Assembly: GCF_021390475.1 (NCBI RefSeq)
Contig: NZ_JAJUWS010000004.1
Coordinates: 1 to 64,000, forward strand
Direction: 5' to 3'
DNA length: 64,000 bases
From: Streptomyces sp. ST2-7A
Lineage (GTDB): Bacteria; Actinomycetota; Actinomycetes; Streptomycetales; Streptomycetaceae
The translations under genes and the position numbers were made by a program. This document shows positions 60,239 through 64,000 of this stretch, one piece after another. The notes under the pieces are model-generated. The model saw only the letters and a list, made by a program, of their open reading frames with translations, had not been told where the DNA came from and did not search any database. How positions within the stretch are numbered: position 1 is the stretch's first letter; every line of letters starts with the position of its first letter.

Positions 60239-60280
60239 GGGCCCGGTGGGCGACGGTCACCACCGTCGCCCACCGGGCCC
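60239..60280. terminator. strong hairpin downstream of the CbiX-like gene
   Basis: A perfect 19-bp stem (60239-60257 with 60262-60280) and 4-nt loop, 13 bp from the CbiX-like stop (minus strand). Serves that gene and possibly the FUSC transcript as well. Confidence 0.75.
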
Positions 60281-60293
60281 TTGTCGACAGGGG

Positions 60294-61181
60294 TCAGCGG
60301 GCGGATGCCGCCTGCTGCGGGTTGGGGGTCAACCCGATCTTCCCGGCGTAGGCCGAGAGCACCAGCCGGCCTATGGCGGGGTAGGGGCCCAGCGGCTCGG
60401 AGGCGGCGCACCCCGCCTCCTCGGCGGCGGCGGCCAGCAGTCCGTCCGGGACCTCCGGGCCGATCAGGCAGGGGGCCAGGGCCAGTTGACGCGCCCCCGA
60501 CTCCAGCAACTGCCGGGCGGTCTGCGCTATGGCGCCGTCACTGTCCACCGCGGTGGCCAGCACCGGGACGGCCAGCCGCGCGGAGAGCAACATGCCGGTG
60601 ATCCCGGCGGCCTGCACGGCCTCCTCCCCGCCCACGGTGGCGAGGATGATGCCGTCCGCGGCCGTGGCCACGGTGAACAGGCGCGCCCGGTCGGCGCGGG
60701 CCAGACCGGCCTCCGACAGGCGCACGTGCACGGCTTCGGCCAGCAGCGGGTGCGGACCGAGCACGTCGGTCAGTTCGGCGCCCGAACCGCTGCCCACGAC
60801 GGCCTGCCGGATCAGGCGCAGTTGCGCGCTGTCGGGACCCGCCAGGAGCGGGACCACCACTGCCGGGGGCCGTTCGTCACCGGCCTCCGGGTGCTCGGCC
60901 GCGAGCCGGCTCAGCACCTCCTGCAGGCCGGGGAACCCGTCGCCGTCGCCCTCGGTGAAACCGACACGGGCGTTCAGCCCGGGGAGGTCGGCGCGGGCGA
61001 TGCTGACCACCTCCTCGGCGAGCGAGCGACTCGCCGGGGAAGGGGTCCCCGGTACCGCCAGGACCAGGATGGGCGCCCCTTCCGGGGCGCTCACCGGCTC
61101 GGGGCGGCGGTGACGTCCCGGCTGGCGCGGTCGCGGCATTCGTACGGGCAGGCCCGACGCCGGCCCAGTGGGGGAGCTCAT
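60294..61181 (-). CDS. CbiX/sirohydrochlorin-chelatase-family protein lacking catalytic histidines
   Basis: 295 residues from ATG 61181. The sequence follows the two-domain CbiX/SirB layout: APILVLAVPGTPSPASRSLAEEVVSIA, AVVVPLLAGPDSAQLRLI, then DGIILATVGGEEAVQAAGITGMLL and LALAPCLIGPEVPDGLL, ending EPLGPYPAIGRLVLSAYAGKIG. In active chelatases the first motif is AHGSxDP and the second contains a metal-binding His (GxHxxxD). Here both are absent: the first reads AVPGTPS and the second GPDSAQL. The function is therefore unlikely to be metal insertion and could be binding or regulatory. From memory, streptomycete orthologues share this change. The start has no strong ribosome site. Confidence 0.8.
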   Translation of the reverse strand: MSSPTGPASGLPVRMPRPRQPGRHRRPEPVSAPEGAPILVLAVPGTPSPASRSLAEEVVSIARADLPGLNARVGFTEGDGDGFPGLQEVLSRLAAEHPEAGDERPPAVVVPLLAGPDSAQLRLIRQAVVGSGSGAELTDVLGPHPLLAEAVHVRLSEAGLARADRARLFTVATAADGIILATVGGEEAVQAAGITGMLLSARLAVPVLATAVDSDGAIAQTARQLLESGARQLALAPCLIGPEVPDGLLAAAAEEAGCAASEPLGPYPAIGRLVLSAYAGKIGLTPNPQQAASAR

Positions 61182-61286
61182 ATCGCCGCATGTTAACGCC
61201 TGGGCGCGTCGCTCTGTTCGACCGGGTCGGCTCCCTCTGGTGTTCGGTGGCACCTTGGTAGGGAAATGTGGTGATTCGGGAACGCG

Positions 61287-62498
61287 TCATCCGTACCCGG
61301 GCATCCGACCGGGAAGGTTTCGGTGAAGGCTGTGCGGGGTTTGGGGGAGGGGACCGGTTTCCAGCAGCCCCGCCGCCGGGGGCAGGGTGGGACCGCCCGC
61401 CGCCGCGCGATCCGCGAGCAGCAGGGCCCCGTCCAGGGGATCACCGGCCGGGGACACCTCCCGAACCCCCGGTAGCCGTCGCGCGAGTTCCTCGCGCAGC
61501 GGCCCCGTCAACGCGCTCCCCAGCCGGGGCAGGCCGCCGGTCAGGGCCAGCAGGGGAGCGGGGCCCCCCGGTCCCGACGACCCTCCCGATTCCGGGAGTG
61601 CCCCCGGTGCCCACTTCCCGTGGGCGGCCCCTCGGAGCGACTCCGGCAGGGCCGCCGCGGCGGTGGCGGCGATCTCCCGGGCCGCCTCGCGCAGGATCTC
61701 CCGGGCACGCGGGTCGGCGACCGGTTCCGCGGCGCAGCGGGCGACGGCCGGGGCGAACGAGGCGAGAACCGCGGCGCGATCGGGGCGCGGGTACAACCGG
61801 GAGGGCAGTTCGCCCGCCGCCCCGAACTCCTCCTCGGCGCACCGCAACAGGGCCGCCGAACCACCCGGGCGGCCGTCCAGGGCGCGCAGCGCCGCCTCCA
61901 GCCCGGCCCGGCCGATCCAGGCGCCGCTCCCGCAGTCGCCCAGCAGGTGCCCCCATCCGTCGGCCCGTCGCCAGCCGGCCAGGTCCGTGCCGAGGGCGAT
62001 CATGCCCGTGCCGGCGGCGACCACCACACCGGGACGTTCCCCCAGCGCGCCCGCGTAGCCGGTGACCGCGTCGGCGGCCAGCACCAACCGGGTGTCGGGA
62101 ACGGGGGACGAACCGATGGCGAAGCCCGCCGCGAGGGCGCCGGGCAGGTCGCGGCGCAGGGCCGTTCCGAGTGTCGCGAACCCCGCCGCACCCACGCAGA
62201 CGCCCGCCGGAACCGTGCCGGGCGGAGCTTCCGCGCGGGCCAGCAGTTCCCCGCCGGCGCTGATCACCCGGGCCGCGAGCTCGGCGGCCTCGACACCCTC
62301 GCCGCCGGTGCGCACGGGCGGGCCGGTGACGGGATCACCCACCCGAACGGGTGGTCCGCCGGGAACGCCGGGGTCGTGGGGAGGGCCCGGGGCCGCCCGT
62401 CGGGCCAGGGCCACCCGGAGCCCGGACCCACCGGAATCCACGCCCAGCAACCAGATGTCCCCGGCCTCGGCCGGGGAGTCGTTCCCGCCTGGACTCAT
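61287..62498 (-). CDS. BadF/BadG/NagK-type sugar kinase
   Basis: 403 residues from ATG 62498 with GGAG upstream. ASKHA-fold kinase: [16 protein letters not shown] (phosphate 1), [43 protein letters not shown] (phosphate 2), [28 protein letters not shown]. These match N-acetylglucosamine kinases of the BadF/BadG/BcrA/D superfamily. [17 protein letters not shown] is the adenosine-binding motif. The C terminus is Pro/Gly-rich. It probably phosphorylates GlcNAc or a similar sugar in the cytoplasm. It stands alone. Confidence 0.87.
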   Translation of the reverse strand: MSPGGNDSPAEAGDIWLLGVDSGGSGLRVALARRAAPGPPHDPGVPGGPPVRVGDPVTGPPVRTGGEGVEAAELAARVISAGGELLARAEAPPGTVPAGVCVGAAGFATLGTALRRDLPGALAAGFAIGSSPVPDTRLVLAADAVTGYAGALGERPGVVVAAGTGMIALGTDLAGWRRADGWGHLLGDCGSGAWIGRAGLEAALRALDGRPGGSAALLRCAEEEFGAAGELPSRLYPRPDRAAVLASFAPAVARCAAEPVADPRAREILREAAREIAATAAAALPESLRGAAHGKWAPGALPESGGSSGPGGPAPLLALTGGLPRLGSALTGPLREELARRLPGVREVSPAGDPLDGALLLADRAAAGGPTLPPAAGLLETGPLPQTPHSLHRNLPGRMPGYG

Positions 62499-62734
62499 GG
62501 GTGGGCTCCGGTGGTACGGGGGCGGGGAGGGGGCGGTTGGAGAACCGATCCGGGCGCAGCCTAGCCGTACTGCCCCGAGAGGTCGGGGACGTGGGCGCGG
62601 CACCGCCCGGGATGTCCGTGCGCCGGTTCGCCGGGTGGCCTCCGGGGCCCTCCCGTCCGGGACGCACGGATCCGACGGCGGTCGGTCGGGGAAAGGGAAA
62701 GGGCGTACCCCGAACGGCAGTAGAGTGCCGTGCT

Positions 62735-63412
62735 GTGGCAGCGCGACCGTTGAACGAACTTGTCGAACCGGGCTGGGCGAAGGCCCTGGAACCCGTGGCC
62801 GGACACATCGCGGCGATGGGCGATTTCCTCCGCGCCGAGATCGCGGCGGGGCGCACCTACCTGCCGGCGGGGCCGAACGTCCTGCGGGCGTTCCGGCAAC
62901 CGTTCGACGCGGTACGGGTGCTGATCGTGGGGCAGGACCCGTACCCGACGCCGGGCATGCCCATCGGGCTGAGCTTCGCGGTGTCGCCGGAGGTGCGCAG
63001 GCTGCCCGGCAGCCTGGAGAACATCTTCCGGGAACTCGGCGACGACCTCGGGGTGCCCCGGCCCGCCAACGGGGATCTGACGCCGTGGGCCGAGCAGGGG
63101 GTCCTGCTCCTCAACCGCGCGCTGACCACCGCGCCGGGGCGTCCCGCCGCACACCGGGGGAAGGGCTGGGAGGAGGTCACCGACCAGGCCATCCGCGCGC
63201 TCGCGACCCGTGGGGGACCGCTGGTCGCGATCCTGTGGGGCCGGGACGCCCGAAGCCTGCGTCCCCTGCTGGGACCGACCCCGGCGGTGGAGTCCGCGCA
63301 CCCCTCCCCGATGTCGGCCGACCGCGGCTTCTTCGGCTCCCGCCCCTTCAGCCGGGCCAACGCCTTCCTCGTCGAGCAGGGTGCCGAGCCGGTGGACTGG
63401 CGCCTGCCCTGA
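62735..63412 (+). CDS. ung: uracil-DNA glycosylase, family 1
   Basis: 225 residues from GTG 62735. It removes uracil from DNA. Motif 1 [13 protein letters not shown] holds the catalytic Asp (in other families the second part is PYHxPGQA; the actinobacterial form has P-T/S), [13 protein letters not shown] contains the uracil-binding Asn, and motif 2 is [23 protein letters not shown] with the catalytic His. [10 protein letters not shown] and [12 protein letters not shown] are also typical. The start has no strong ribosome site but gives the usual length. Confidence 0.95.
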   Translation: MAARPLNELVEPGWAKALEPVAGHIAAMGDFLRAEIAAGRTYLPAGPNVLRAFRQPFDAVRVLIVGQDPYPTPGMPIGLSFAVSPEVRRLPGSLENIFRELGDDLGVPRPANGDLTPWAEQGVLLLNRALTTAPGRPAAHRGKGWEEVTDQAIRALATRGGPLVAILWGRDARSLRPLLGPTPAVESAHPSPMSADRGFFGSRPFSRANAFLVEQGAEPVDWRLP

Positions 63413-63817
63413 GCCCACCCGGCCGGTACCCGGGGAGTGGCACGCCGGGCTCCCGGCGGCGCCCGGCGAATTATCGGCCCCGGTGGGTGGACCCCGGCCC
63501 GCAGGGGTCTCCCCGGGGCTTCTCCCCATGTCCTCCCGACGCTCGGCGACGCCCCCCGGGGGAGGATCCCGCGGGGTGACTCCGTCGGGACGTGGCGGGC
63601 GGACCTTCCGCATCGCACTTCCCGCCGGCTCCCCGGTTGCCCTTCGTCGGCCCCGCGCTTCGGCCACGTGGACGCTCCGGATGCGGGTCGGCACCGGGTC
63701 GGCACCGGGGTGGTACCGACCGGCATCCGCCGGCGCGCGGTGAACCGGGCCGCCGGTGATCCGCCCGGGGCCTCCCCGACCCGACGGGGCCGGGGTGTGT
63801 CGGCGTACGTCCGCGCG
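63413..63817. other. gene-free stretch after ung
   Basis: About 400 bp between convergent genes. Apart from a hairpin at 63443-63468 I see only GC-rich sequence with no convincing frame; the open frames here are antisense to ung or lack a ribosome site. Confidence 0.5.
63443..63468 (+). terminator. ung terminator
   Basis: CGCCGGGC (63443-63450) pairs with GCCCGGCG (63461-63468), 8-bp stem and 10-nt loop, 31 bp after the ung stop. Confidence 0.5.
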
Positions 63818-64000
63818 TCAGCGCAGGGAGGACAGCCCCGGTCCGAAGGCCACCAACAGCGGCACCAGGGGCACCAGCGCCGCCGCGGCCGTCAGCCGTA
63901 CCCGGCGCGAGGCGGTGAATCGTCGCCCCGGTGCCAACAACCGGTCCACCCGTTGCGGCAGTTGCCGCAGCCCGGGGTCGGCCCCGGCACGGGGGCCGAA
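63818..64000 (-). CDS. C-terminal fragment of a membrane protein, possibly M56 peptidase
   Basis: The open minus-strand frame enters from the right edge and ends with TGA at 63820-63818: 60 residues. It includes LRQLPQRVDRLLAPGRRF, then SRRVRLTAAAALVPLVPLL, a membrane segment near the C terminus, and ends PGLSSLR. A basic helix followed by a last membrane segment is what M56 (BlaR1-like) metallopeptidases of streptomycetes look like at this end. The identification is tentative because the catalytic part lies outside the window. Confidence 0.45.
   Translation of the reverse strand, partial: FGPRAGADPGLRQLPQRVDRLLAPGRRFTASRRVRLTAAAALVPLVPLLVAFGPGLSSLR

Noticed and set aside
62735..63412. Loss of function in uracil-DNA glycosylase because GQDPYH reads GQDPYP.
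   Set aside because: The catalytic Asp and the HPSP motif are intact, and the change is common in actinobacterial Ung proteins by my recollection.

Overview
The window is a very GC-rich chromosomal segment with the coding style of a streptomycete (Streptomyces or a close relative): strong third-position GC, many GTG starts, GTGA/ATGA stop-start overlaps, and genes typical of the group (WhiJ-type XRE/DUF397 regulators, conservon proteins, secreted SGNH lipase, FUSC protein, DUF3516 helicase). I see no tRNA, rRNA, insertion sequence, prophage or CRISPR array.

Layout. 1-3.2 kb: the right end of a nonribosomal peptide cluster (heterocyclization-type Cy plus carrier domain), a CPFC-containing FAD oxidoreductase and a saccharopine-dehydrogenase-fold reductase, the last two divergent over a 39-bp Fur/Zur-like palindrome. 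This suggests a metal-regulated thiazoline-type metallophore. 3.3-10.3 kb: an orphan sugar-binding lipoprotein and a complete peptide/nickel/opine-type ABC importer (SBP, two permeases, two ATPases), divergent around a DasR-like palindrome. 10.3-12.1 kb: DUF4239 membrane protein and a proline-rich secreted protein. 12.2-16.4 kb: xylose module (ROK repressor, xylB, divergent xylA). 16.6-19.5 kb: a small basic protein and a GH95 alpha-L-fucosidase. 19.7-22.4 kb: a WhiJ-like module (RsbW-type ATPase, XRE-DUF5753 regulator, DUF397 protein) plus a SAM methyltransferase.

22.4-27.9 kb: a tightly coupled five-gene operon matching the uncharacterised STM4015-STM4014-STM4013-STM4012-STM4011 set (repeat protein, ATP-grasp-like protein, alkaline-phosphatase-fold hydrolase, two radical SAM enzymes). 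Divergent from it are a small protein of no known function and a DUF6745 protein. This is the best candidate for an undescribed system. 30-31.3 kb: SGNH hydrolase and a 60-residue membrane protein. 31.9-33.6 kb: an incomplete conservon (CvnA-like kinase and CvnB roadblock protein only). 33.9-37.4 kb: Ski2-like DUF3516 helicase and YdjM-type membrane hydrolase. 37.5-44.0 kb: a heterodimeric ABC exporter with complementary defects in its ATPase motifs, a 1-kb gene-free region holding a perfect CebR box and a series of hairpins, then a third ABC exporter. 44-48 kb: Nudix, NERD, VOC, ThuA and aldo/keto reductase genes.

48-57.7 kb: a rhamnose regulon, rhaI-rhaD-rhaB-lutA-lutB-lutC divergent from rhaM and a LacI regulator. 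Rhamnose would be isomerised, phosphorylated and cleaved to DHAP and lactaldehyde, which is oxidised to lactate and then to pyruvate by LutABC, so the operon carries the whole route. Two TGAAWCSTTTCA operators lie in the divergent promoter. 57.8-64 kb: YjbQ, a FUSC-type membrane protein, a CbiX-family protein without its expected histidines, a BadF/NagK-type kinase, uracil-DNA glycosylase and the 3' end of a membrane protein, possibly an M56 peptidase.

All assignments come from reading translations and motifs; no database search was run.
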